Shown in pieces: positions 30,032-40,334 of a stretch of DNA of 64,000 nucleotides. The translations under genes were made by a program, and so were the position numbers. This DNA comes from Bromus sterilis (lineage: Eukaryota > Streptophyta > Magnoliopsida > Poales > Poaceae): positions 178,253,501-178,317,500 of the forward strand of contig OX465601.1 of the NCBI GenBank assembly GCA_950022295.1, in the 5' to 3' direction. Position 1 is the stretch's first letter. Each line of letters begins with the position of its first letter. The notes below the pieces were generated by a model. The model saw only the letters and a list, made by a program, of their open reading frames with translations. It had not been told where the DNA came from and searched no databases.

Positions 30032-30772
30032 GTGGCCGCCATCCAGGAACGGCAAAGATCACCAGAAGAGGAAGACCAATACCCAGAAGCCCACGGGAGG
30101 ATCTACATGATACAAGAAGGCAGGCCTTCCAACAGGCAGCAGAAACAAGTCACCAGACAAGTCTTCCAGGCAACCTCCGCACAGCCGGCCATCCCAGAAT
30201 ACCTGTGCGGATCGGAGACAGAAACCGCCTTCTCCCGGGACGACCACCCGGCAGTCGTTCCCCAACCAGGGCACGCCGCGCTAGTACTCGAGGCCAGAAT
30301 TGGAAATTACAACATGTCGCGAGTATTCATGGATGGTGGCAGTGCGATCAACATCATCTTCACCCGAACACTCGACGACATGCTCATCCAAAACAACGCA
30401 CTCAAGTCCTCAGGCACAACCTTCCACGGGATCGTACCAAGAAAAGAAGTCTACCCCCTCATAAGGATAAGCCTGGAGGTAGTCTTCGGGAACGCGACAA
30501 ACTTCCGCAAGGAAACGCTGGACTTCGAAGTGGTCGACTGGAAGTCGCAATACCACGCAATCCTCGGGCGACCAGCTTTCGCTCGCTTCATGGCCGTACC
30601 CCATTACGCCTACCTCAAGTTGAAGATGTCAGGCCCACACGGGGTCATCACAATCAGCGGAAGTTTTGTCAGATCCGACCACTGCGACAAGAAATTCCGC
30701 AAGATAGCAGAAGCCTTCGTAGCCCACCAAGGCAGCAGGACCACGGGACTTGCAGAAGTAGCGCTCCCATAG
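30032..30772 (+). pseudogene. Element B aspartic protease region
   Basis: The 246-codon frame holds a retropepsin-like domain. Active site FMDGGSAINII (DGGS, the variant usual in Tat-like elements rather than DTGA) lies near residue 101, followed by LGRPAFARFMAVPHYAYLKLKM. The domain is open, but it is out of frame with gag; a C-run at 30007-30016 marks a likely shift. It ends at TAG 30770-30772, where the linker to reverse transcriptase would normally follow. No RT motif (FIDD or YIDD) occurs after it, so the pol region was deleted at or near this point. It is marked as a pseudogene because it is an orphan fragment of a polyprotein. Confidence 0.82.
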
Positions 30773-30946
30773 AAGGAAAGGAACATCGCCCGAAGAACCC
30801 AGGCACTCGGGGACAAAGCTACCAGGCCTTTAAGGCCACTACATCATCGTTCTAAGAAAAAGGGATATGTCTTCAACAGAACCCCCCCTACTCTTTGTAA
30901 GAGACAGCAGGAAAAGTATTACATAAATAGTTTTCCCCAAAATCTG
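30773..30946. other. Junction after protease in element B
   Basis: Short non-coding stretch linking the truncated protease to the tandem array. The deletion removing RT and integrase must fall here or at the array edge. Confidence 0.45.
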
Positions 30947-31470
30947 TTGGCACTCGGGGGCTCGCCGAAGCAGCCACCCGCCGAGGCGTCCTCCACAATC
31001 GCGACACATTAACTTGGCACTCGGGGGCTCGCCGAAGCAGCCATCCCCCAAGGCGTCCTCCGCAATCGCGGCACATCAACTTGGCACTTGGGGGCTCGCC
31101 GAAGCAGCCACCCCCGAGGCGTCCTCCGCAATCGTGGCACATCAACTTGGAACTCGGGGGCTCGCCAAAGCATCCACCCCCCGAGGCGTCCTCCGCAATC
31201 GCGGCACATCAACTTGGCACTCGGGAGCTCGCCAAAGCAGCCACCCCACGAGGTGTCCTCCGCAATCGCGGCACATTAATTTGACACTCGGGGGCTCGCC
31301 GAAGCAGCCACCCCCCGAGGCGTCCTCCGCAATCGCGGCACATCAACTTGGCACTCGGGGGCTCGTCGAAACTACCACCCCCCGAGACGCTCTTCGCAAC
31401 CATGACACACAAAAACTTTTACACTCGGGGGCTTGCCGCGGCAACCCTCTGAAACGTCCCCCGCAACTAC
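30947..31470. repeat. 67-bp tandem repeat array in element B
   Basis: Units begin at 30947, 31014, 31081, 31147, 31214, 31281 and 31348, with a degenerate unit near 31414. The period is 66-67 bp, and each has CACTCGGGGGCTCGCC and a GGCGTCCTCCGCAATCGCGG-like part. It holds ORFs on both strands only because 67-bp units lack stops. The core CACTCGGGGGCT also occurs next to the 3' LTR at 36496-36507. Confidence 0.92.
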
Positions 31471-31545
31471 AACGCAGACGACCCCCCGCGACACAACCAA
31501 GACAACATACAACCAAGAAGAAGAATATACAACGAAGGGAAGCAC

Positions 31546-34500
31546 CTAATCTTTAGGCTCCAACTTCGCCTTAATAAGTGCACCCAGATGGCGGTCGTTC
31601 TCTTCGCAAACTCGCCTCAAAACCTGGCGCGCAGGTTTATCTACAGCCATGTAGTGCTCATTCATCGGATGATCCCTACCGCCCGGAGGACCCGCCACCA
31701 CCTGAGAAAAATACACCCCCGGCCAATGACTATGGACCAAACCCAAAGCAGCTCGGGCTCCAGCACGAATCTGATGATCCATCACTCAACGTAACTCGGC
31801 AGGCTGAGAAAATACGCGACAGAGCCTATCAAGGGACGAAGGAACCACCTCCAACGGATAGAACTCAGCATGGATACCACCCAATAGCCGCTGGCAGTAT
31901 TTGAGAGCATCCGGCACCCGCTCAACTAGGAGACGAAGCAAAGCAAACGCTCGAGCACGAGCCCCATCCGCCCAAAAGGGATTGCTTGCCTGCACTATGG
32001 GATCATCAAGCCGTGAAATCTCCGACTGAACGGCCCTCTCTTCATCCCGAGATCACCCTGCCAGCACTTCGAAAGTCAAAAACCACGATCAAGACAGAGA
32101 CAGCAAAACCTCCTAAACGGAATCAAGCAACCAAGCAGAGGCGAAACTCACCCCGCAGGAGGTCGGACAACTTCACCACCCACGAAGCAAGGTTCTCAAC
32201 CACGGCCTCGGCACGCTCACACCGAGTACGCTGAACGGCTACGGATCCTTTTAGTCGAACAATCTCCCGCTCAGCGTCCTTCAGTCGCAAGCAAACGGAC
32301 TCCTAGGAACCCTCACGAGCATCATCCTTCAGCAAATTCCAAGGACGAAGAACACCCGGAGTGGCCTACCAAAGAATGAACAAAAAAAAGACATCAAAAG
32401 GCAGCAACAGGAAACAGCCAAGCAGTTACTCAGATTAAGGTACCAAAAGATCAACCATCACAACGGAGTCACGAATTATAGACAAAGTTTCAAAGCGACG
32501 AAACACTGTTGTGCCTCCCCCTCACCTACGACAAGGGGATCCTGAGCATCTATAACCTGTTGCAGGCGACGAGCCAGTTTATCGGCTCGGTCGTCCTGCT
32601 CATCAGAATAGTCCGGGATGGTCTCAACCAAGGAATCATCAATGGAAATCCCATGCCCCATAAGGACGACAAGGGCCGTGGAAGAACCACTCACCACGCT
32701 CTCCGCAACCATCTCCACCATACGCTTCCCATCCGGGCCGAATGCAGCCACCCGAGCGTTCAGGCCATCAGGCAACTTTGAACCCTCCGGCATAAGGTGC
32801 TCGTGCGCAAGACCCACAAGATCGGAAGCCCGGGTGCAGACGTCCCCGACCACTGCAACAACATCTGCAACATCATCTACAGCACCTTGGAGAATTCCAG
32901 ACCCTGACGCAGCAGCCTCCATCGGCTTCGCACCTATAGCAGCTGCACCAAGAAAAGAAACGTCATCACGGGAAGACAGTAGGAACGGCAAGACCAATGG
33001 TTGAATGCCAAACTTACACACAAGCGAGTCCGCCAAGGCGCGAAGACGTTTTCCCTCTACTGCTTCCACCCGCGCACGCGCGTCCTCAGCCGGACGAAGG
33101 CGAACCAGCAACTCGTGTTGACCATGCAACTCCGCCTCCTTGGAAGCCAAGGTAGCCTTAAGAATGGAAACCGTCCTCCCCGCCTTCTCGGCTTGCTTCT
33201 CGGCAGCCTGGCGACGGTCTGCAAGGCAAGACAGTACTCAGAACAAAAGACGCAGCGGCCAAAGCTCAGCAACGCAAGAATGAAAATTCACCATCCATAG
33301 CAGACAAAGCATCCTGGGCAGAATCATGGGCCCGTTGCCAATGCTCAGCATCAATCATCAAACGCTCACAGTGTTGGAAAACAGGCTGCAAAATCCAGAC
33401 AATCAGATGATAAGGAAAGACAAGAATACAAGCAACTGCAAGCAGTTACTTCTAGCCTCGAGGGCTACTACCATCGGGAGCACTGCCGTGCCCCCAATGA
33501 TAACGTCACACAGGCACGAATCAACTCACCAGCTTGGAGACGTGGTCGAAAACACGAGCCTTGTCTTCAATCGCCAGATCAAGCCGACCAAAGTACGGAG
33601 GACCAAGCTCAGTTGACTTGGACTCAGGAGCAATAGCACCAGGCGCCTCAGAAGAGGGCGCACTAGGAACTACAACCGCAGTCGGAACGGCAGGAGTCGC
33701 CGTCGGCCCAGATTGAGCAGCAGCAGCCGAGAAGTCCTCAAGATGCTTGGCTGCCGCCCCAGAGCCCGTCGACTTCAAGTCAGTAGTAGCTGCGCTGGTG
33801 CACGAAGCAGCCGGAGCAGGCGCAGCACTACAAGATAAGAATTATCAGACGCAGGAACAAGGAAAAGAACGGGAAAAAATCCAGCAGTTTCTTACCCGAC
33901 ACGCACAGCATGAGGGCGCCCCAGCCTCCCAAGCCTGACCCTCTTCGTAGCACCGGCCGGAGTAGCAGCCGAAGGGGAAGGCCCATCAAACGGAGCAGCT
34001 GGCAGGACAACATCACCCAATGCATCATGATCTTCAGCGTTCAAGGGGCGTGACCGCTTCACGCGAAAGGGACTGGAATCTTCACTATCTCCATTTTCCA
34101 CCAGCAAAATTTTTCAGCATCAACAGTTGGCACAGCATCATCAGCTACGGAAGCACCAGGTTCTTCAAGAATATTGTCGTCCTCCGGCTGCGGAGGATTA
34201 CACGGCGCCGGAGCATGCCCCTGCAAGGCAAGCAATGTCAACAGCAAAGCAAAACTAGGTACTTGTCCAAACAAACGAATGAACACGGACACCAACCGGC
34301 GGCGGAGATTGATCAGAAGCATACGGAAGGACAAGGCGCATTTCAGAAATACTCGAGCACTTGGTCACATGTTGGATACGAGCCAGCAGGGCGTCAGGTT
34401 CAAGCTCTTCAGGCGAGCATCTCGTCGAATCACCGAGTCCCTCGTACTGCCACATAGGGCGAGTTCGATGCTGCAACGGTTGAACTCGCCTCCCCACAAA

Positions 34501-35181
34501 AACAGAGATGAGCTGACCACCAGTCAAGTTATCCTTCAACACAGCAATCCTCTCCAAAAACTGATTCAGCTCGGACGACTCCACCTCGGTCAAAGAATGG
34601 GACCACGAAGGTTGTCTGACCACCCACCTTCCCGGATTGAAAGAAGAAAGGCCAAATTGCTAACCAACAACGCAGCGATCCTTCAGATAAAACCAGCCTT
34701 TTCGCCAGCCGCTAACGGAATCGATCTTCTCCAAGTCAAAATACGAATGTTTATCCCCAATGGAGATACCCACCCGACCCATGGCGTACTCAGAGTTTGT
34801 CCTTTTTATACTAAAAAGGCGCCTCCAAAGTCCCCAATGGGGGTAAATCCCCAGGAAGGCCACACAAAGAGTGATGAAACACGCAATGTGCAAAATCCCG
34901 TTGGGAGTCAGGTCATGCAACTGGAGCCGATAGGAATACAACAAGCCGCGGACGAAAGGATGAAGCGGAAGAGCAAACCCGCGGTGGAAGAAAGCCTGGA
35001 AGCATACCCGCTCTTCCGCCGCCGGCGCCGGAATTGACTCATCACCAGGGAGACGCACATCACCCTCTACCACCACACCGTCAGCAACCAGCGCATCCAG
35101 ATCCCCGACCCCGAACGTGGACCGCTCCCACTTGTCGGACATCTTGGCAGACTCTACAGCAGTACGGGGGCGCTTGGTCAT
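31546..35181 (-). pseudogene. Antisense multi-exon gene of element B ('putative gypsy type transposon' PF04195-like domain)
   Basis: It starts at ATG 35181. Exon 1 (to about 34660) encodes a basic start and then the PF04195-type domain: VCFQAFFHRGFALPLHPFVRGLLYSYRLQLHDLTPNGI in two adjoining pieces, then HWGLWRRLFSIKR and GWFYLKDR. Exon 2 (about 34623-34255) continues with SWSHSLTEVE, QLISVFVGRRVQPLQHR and MWQYEGLGD. Later coding pieces lie at 33778-33521 and 33150-32476 (coiled-coil/Ala-rich). The C-terminus is at 31995-31546 (LLVERVPDALKYCQRLLGGI, then RAGARAALGLVHSHWPGVY), with one in-frame TGA at 31786-31788. Non-coding gaps fit introns. Its function is unknown. It is convergent with gag-protease and lies where Tat-like elements are known to carry antisense ORFs. 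The stop and uncertain splice sites make it probably defective. Confidence 0.75.
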
Positions 35182-35653
35182 AGATCCCGCAGCAGCTCGC
35201 AGAGGAGAAAAGATGAAGGCTCAAGAACAAGAAGGAAACAAAGAAAGAGGAGGAAGGCAATGGCTGGGTAAAATCTACAATTTACCTAGCCTCAAGGTAT
35301 TTAACTCAAGAGCCTAGCAAGAAGGGCCACCGTCCAACCTTATCGCCCAGCACACGTGGCATGATCCCATAAACAGACGAAAAGTATGGAAAATCCAACC
35401 GGCGCAGTAACAACACCGCCCACTACGCGCGCAAAAAGAGGACCATGATCGCGCGACGCGAAAATTTCGGCGGGACAGCGCCAAGTCATCTCCTTCGGCA
35501 AGCTACAGTGGTCAAAAACTCTAGAGGACCACGCCAACGTCATATCACAGCAAGATGTACTGAGTACGCCAGCAAGGCTCTGAGATGCTATCTTTCAGAT
35601 CTTTTTCCCGATGAAGAAAAACATCTTACTCCCATCGGGATAGTACATCATAA

Positions 35654-35920
35654 GAGTCCCGGGTGCTCCCTCACCCAAAGGTCAGCAATGTGCTTGAGTG
35701 ACCACTCGCACTCACGAGAGTCCCGGGTGCTCCCCTCACCCAAAGGTCAGCAATGTGCTCGAGTGACCACTCGCACTCACGAGAGTCTCGGGTGCTTCCT
35801 CAACCCGACACAAGACAAACATGCATTCACCAAGATCATACGGCGCAAAGAGTCCCAGGTGCTCCCTCACCTCAAGAGCCGAAATGGCATTCGAGTGACT
35901 ACTCGCGAAGAACTCCCCGT
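35654..35920. repeat. Second tandem array in element B, about 65-bp period
   Basis: Units start with GAGTCCCGGGTGCTCC-like sequence at 35654, 35718, 35783 and 35850 (spacing 64, 65, 67), each ending near GAGTGACCACTCGCACTCAC. The fourth is diverged. Confidence 0.8.
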
Positions 35921-36495
35921 CTGAGCACTCGAAACAAGCTCCACGGGTGAATGAGTGAACAACTCGCTTGATGTTTTTTTCCAAGCGGGTGCAATGCTAT
36001 AAGGCTCAGCGCCTCAAAAACACACATTCCTGGAACACGATACACTGTGCCCAGATGCCACGCAAGATTAGCGTGTAGGTAAGACCCCGCTGCGAAGTTC
36101 GGCCGGGCTGGGACTTCCCGAAGAGCGATTTCACTCCCAACCTTTCCCATGCGCTGCGCATGATAGAAAAAGCCGGGCGGACGCGCCTTAGGCTATGCAC
36201 ATTACTGGCGGCAAATGAACACCGTAAACCTGAAGCGGTAGGACTTTTGCTCGACACAAGTGTTCCAAGCTCACGTCGAGGGACGTGGGTTTGATTGGGC
36301 TACTGCGGTATTTTCCCTAGTGCAATTCACCAAGGCTCGACCAGTCGACTCCTTGGGCCCTTTCAGCTTAACATCCCTCGAAACAGGTTTTGTCATGGCC
36401 ACCAGACTGCCAGCGACCCGCGGTTGTACCGCGCATACAAATAATTGACAAATGGATGTACTCGAGTCCCTAAGCTACTCTTCGAGTCCCCCAAG

Positions 36496-36509
36496 CACTC
36501 GGGGGCTAC
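36496..36509 (+). other. Element B polypurine tract region
   Basis: CACTCGGGGGCTAC immediately precedes the 3' LTR start TGACGAGG. The G-run is the probable plus-strand primer. Confidence 0.6.
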
Positions 36510-36948
36510 TGACGAGGGGGTGACCCCACGACTCCTACGGATAAGCCTACCTGGTGTCCCTGAAGACAGAAGGCCCGTGAAGATACAACATCGTCCCACT
36601 AATTGGCATCGACGTAGGAGTCTGCGACTCACAAGGAAGGTGCGAAAACCTGTCGTACGGAGCAAGCTAGGGTTAGGAAAGCTTACCTGTAAACGTAGAT
36701 GAACTCCCCGAGACCTAGCCCGGTATATAAGGGCTAGGAGGGGTGACGCCAAAGGGCAACCAATATCATCTGTAACCCTATCCTTGAGCGCTCCAGCCTT
36801 CGCATCCACTGTAATCGCATCTCCCCCATCAATAATATCGAGCAGGAGCGTGCCTTCCTGTTTGCCGACAAGCTATCGTCCAACCTGTGCCTCTCATGAC
36901 TAACCCAGGGTCCCTGACCATGGGATTTTCCGGGGTTGATCCCCGACA
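36510..36948 (+). repeat. Element B 3' LTR
   Basis: 439 bp, ending CCCCGACA; the 5' copy ends CCCCGTCA. It is followed by target duplication CTCGC. Confidence 0.93.
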
Positions 36949-37299
36949 CTCGCGGCCAACGATCAGGGGCCAAGCACACCGGTACACTGGTCGTACCCTC
37001 CCTGTCGTCCCATCGCAATACCACTCGCGGGAACCGTTGGGTCGCTCGACTTCTTACCGGAAGGACAACTGTTGCTCAGGTACCTAGAGCGGCTATACAG
37101 AGTCAGCAACGAGTGGAGTACGAGGATTACTCCTCGATAGCTCACACTTGATGGTGGCTCGGCAGAGCCGAGCTAGGGGGCCTTAGACGGTGTCTGCATT
37201 GTACCGTACCTGTGCAGTTGTAATATGTTGTATTCTCGTTCACTCCCCTGAGTGACCACGGCCCGCTATCTAATCCTAGCTAACAATGTGCAGGGCTCA
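36949..37299 (-). mobile_element. A0 5' LTR, piece 3 of 4
   Basis: It lies between B and C and is broken on the right at GCTCA by element C. No coding content is seen. Confidence 0.72.
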
Positions 37300-38913
37300 T
37301 GATACGTCCAAAACGTATCGATAATTTCTGCTTGCTCCATGCATGTTTTGTGTGATATTGCTATGATCTAGATACACTTTATACATTTTTTGATCATATT
37401 TGGACTAACCCACTAACTCAGTGTACCCCAGTGCCAGTTCCTATTTTCTGCTATTTTTCTATTTAAGTTTTCCCCCATATAAAAAGTGCCAGAAAAATTC
37501 GGGAAAATTCAGATAAAAAATCAGCGTGACGGAAGCTTCGAGAAAAGCTCGGGAGGGGCCAGAAGGGGGCCAAGGGGGGCCCAGGCGGCCACCCGGCGCG
37601 GCCCCACCCCTGGCCGCGCCAGGGGGGGCGCCTGGGGCCCCTGGTCCACCTTTGGCTGCCCCCCTTCGCCTATTTATCCCCCGTCACAGGAAAACTCCAG
37701 AACAAGAACCCTATTCCGCGAACTTGCCTCTGTTCCGCCGCCGCCGCGCTTCCAAGATCGGGAGCACCAGAAGACCTCTTCCCGACACCCTGCCGGAGGG
37801 AGGATTGACCTCCGAGAGTCTCCTCTCCACCATGGATGCTCCCCGGATGTCTCGTGAGTAGTTTTCCTTGGACCATGGGTCCGTGATCAGTAGCTATGTG
37901 ATGTTCTCCTCCCCTCTTTGATCTTCATTGTTTAGACCTCGTGAGCTTCCCTACATGATCGAAGCACTTTTGTAATATTTATGCTATTGCTATGTTGAGT
38001 TTGATCGGATCTGATGGATTATGAGATTATGTTCAGATTGTGATAGAGTAATATATTTGGTTTTTATCTCTTATATTTTCATGCTCTCTGTTGCTGTTGA
38101 TTGCTTTGGCCAAGTAGTAGGTAGTGACTCCAAGAGGGAGCGTTGTGCTAGATTGTGGGTTCATGCCTCCCCGATGACATGCTTGAGTGACAGAAACATG
38201 AGTCTAGGGGATGTGCTGTTGCCACAAGGGGGAAAACAACGGTGCTTGTAAACGCGGTTACAAGGATTGTTTACTTTACGCAAAGTTCTTTTTAATGCAG
38301 TTGTCTGTTGCTTTGGGTTTACACTTTGGGTGGGGCTCGCAACTTAATACCAGCGAGATGTTCTGGATAGATATCTCAAGGTGGATGATTAGTAGTAGAT
38401 GCAGATGGATTTCGGTCTTCTTAGTTTGGCGTATTGCCCGTGCTTTTGAACCTCTTCCTTTCTTTTGTAGCATAGTTAGCATTGCGGTGCGTTCATAATC
38501 CTGTCAATTTCCTTTCTGTAATTTGTTTACCTCGCATAGCATTTTCATCGTCTTTTGGGAGAGAGACATCACTAGCGAACATCACGTATCCCGGTCCATA
38601 TCCTCATTATTGTTTCCAAGCTTTATTTACTTTTCTGCATTTACTTTCAAGTTGCTATCATTATCCCCTTGCGTTTTATCATTTGTGAACAACAAGACCG
38701 GAGAGATTGACAACCTCTCTGAACTTCGTTGGGAGCAAAGTTATCTGTGTCTGTGTGCAGGTCCGCGTCAGGTGCGCCGCTGACACCTACTTATCATCTC
38801 TGGAGTCCTACTGGAGACAAACCTTGGTATCTTTACTGAGGGAAAACTCGCTGCTGTATCGCATCACGCCTTCCACTTGGGGCCTACCAACGAAGGGCGA
38901 GAAGCCGTCATCA
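37300..38913 (+). repeat. Element C 5' LTR
   Basis: It contains CGCCTATTTATCC (around 37667-37679), a possible TATA-type promoter, followed by a GC-rich transcribed-type region. ORFs at 37486-37861 are repeated in the other LTR and look compositional. Confidence 0.93.
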
Positions 38914-38924
38914 AGTGTAATTTC

Positions 38925-38942
38925 TGGCGCCGTTGCCGGGGA
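38925..38942 (+). other. Element C primer-binding site (tRNA-Asp type)
   Basis: TGGCGCCGTTGCCGGGGA, 11 bases after the LTR end. Confidence 0.88.
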
Positions 38943-39086
38943 CTCCGAGTGCTAAGATAGGGGAGTTGCACACTGCCCTTTACCTTTGTTTTTTAGTCTT
39001 GTTAGTTTACCTTTCAGTTTTTATCTTCGTGTCCTTTATCAAAAATCAAAAAAAAATATTATATCTAGTTCCTTACTTGCCAATCA

Positions 39087-40334
39087 ATGTCTGACTTCTT
39101 TGAAACCAGATCTTATTGGCATCGAGGATTCACCGAGGATCAACAAAAGTGGTACAAGGAACACCGCTTGTCTCAAAAGGGGATACACTTATGGAAACAA
39201 ATACATCAGTTGTATGAGTATTCTAGAAACTTGTGCTCAATATATAATATATCTTTCTGCAGGGATGAATCTTGTTGCTTTATGAGGCACAAACACCTTG
39301 CTTTCCAATGTGAGTACAATGATGATGAAACCTTAGCTTCTTATGCTAAGAGAAACTATGATTTTTATGATGCAGAGGCAATAGAAGAATTTGTTGCTTA
39401 TAAGGGTGCCTATGAAATTATTTCTCTTCTTAAAAATATTGATGATGCCCCTTACAAATCTGAGAGTCTTGTTATACTTAACTATTGTTTGGAAAATTAC
39501 GATGCAAACTATTACATTACTGATCATCTTGAGAGAATCTCTCCCCCAAAGGAAGAGACTAATGATTTGCAGGACTCTATGGAAGAAGAAATTTATGAAC
39601 CTGAAAACTCCTTGGATGAAAAAGAGGAGGAGAGTGACTAACAAAAGGAGGAAGAATGGAGCCATACATTTCTACCTTCTAATGAGAGTAACTCTTTGAA
39701 TATTACCTTATATGAGTATTATGATCCTATGGATTCTTTTGAAATATCCCTTTTTGATGAAGTTGATGCCTTCTATGCTTATGGCCAAGATGCCACTAGG
39801 GATGATGCTTACGGAGATGAAATTTCTATAGTTCCTCATGTTAAGCATGAAATTTTTGCTATCGCACCCACACTTGAGTGTCCTATTATCCTTTTAAAAC
39901 CTCCAACTCCGGAGAATTTTCCTCTTATAAAAGCTCAATGTGATGGGTTGCATCTATCTTATCATCCTAAAAACCGTGTTGAAAACAATACACGTGTGCT
40001 TGTAGGTCATGAACAACATGATTTATGTGATAGTTATATTCTTGATGTTGTTCATGATGCTACTGAAAATTACTTTGAGAGAGGAAAGTTTGGTTGTAGA
40101 AACTTCCATGTTACAAAAACACCTCTCTTCATGTTGACAGTTTTGAAGTTGTTCTTGTTCTACCTTCCTATGCATGTCACTTTGTGCTTCTTTGATTTAT
40201 TTTCTTACAAGATGCCGATGCATATGAAGTGGGTTAGGCTTAAATGTGTTTCACATTTGCTTCTTGATGCTCTCTTTTTCTTCAAAATTCTTATTCTTGT
40301 GAGAGCATCTTCTATAATCTTCATGCCTAGCTAA
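39087..40334 (+). pseudogene. Orphan ORF of element C (unknown protein with C-terminal hydrophobic segments)
   Basis: Two frames, 39087-39641 and 39696-40334, are actually the same frame and are separated only by TAA at 39639-39641 and 18 codons. The original product was about 415 residues. It is unlike gag or pol. The start is MSDFFETRSYWHRGFT. A Cys/His-rich patch (FCRDESCCFMRHKHLAFQC) near residues 53-71 could bind metal but fits no standard zinc knuckle. The middle is Asp/Glu/Tyr-rich and full of predicted helix. The last 75 residues hold two or three hydrophobic stretches (LFMLTVLKLFLFYLPMHVTL and LLLDALFFFKILILVRAS) that could cross a membrane. It sits where gag should start, 145 bp after the primer-binding site. 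Athila relatives can carry an env-like ORF, but that lies after pol and I see no homology. Function is unknown; one premature stop. Confidence 0.7.

Larger units (their letters stand above)
35182..36509. other. Upstream region of the antisense gene and 3' end of element B
   Basis: It would hold the promoter for the minus-strand gene, though I see no clear TATA box. It contains the second tandem array (35654-35920) and ends in the polypurine-like CACTCGGGGGCTAC (36496-36509) before the 3' LTR. Other ORFs are not convincing. Confidence 0.5.
27087..36948 (+). mobile_element. Element B: non-autonomous Tat-like Ty3/gypsy element with antisense gene
   Basis: Two 439-bp LTRs (27087-27525, 36510-36948) have the perfect target duplication CTCGC (27082-27086, 36949-36953). 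It has a primer-binding site TGGCGCCGTCTGTGGGAAC, damaged gag and protease on the plus strand, and then no reverse transcriptase, RNase H or integrase. In their place are a 67-bp tandem array (30947-31470), a multi-exon minus-strand gene (35181 to 31546) and another tandem array (35654-35920). Antisense ORFs between pol and the 3' LTR are known for the Tat lineage. Loss of pol with retained gag recalls defective elements mobilised by a full-length partner. LTRs differ at about 18 positions of 439 by eye, so it is older than element A. Confidence 0.92.

Noticed and set aside
30947..31470. Possible CRISPR-like array
   Set aside because: Units are contiguous 66-67-bp tandem repeats without unique spacers, in a plant retrotransposon.
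31014..31556. 180-codon ORF over the tandem array
   Set aside because: Repeat units lack stops in several frames on both strands; the protein is a repeat artefact with no domain.
37486..37861. ORFs in the LTRs of element C (and 43155-43641)
   Set aside because: Present in both LTRs, overlapping in two frames, GC-rich, with no conserved domain.
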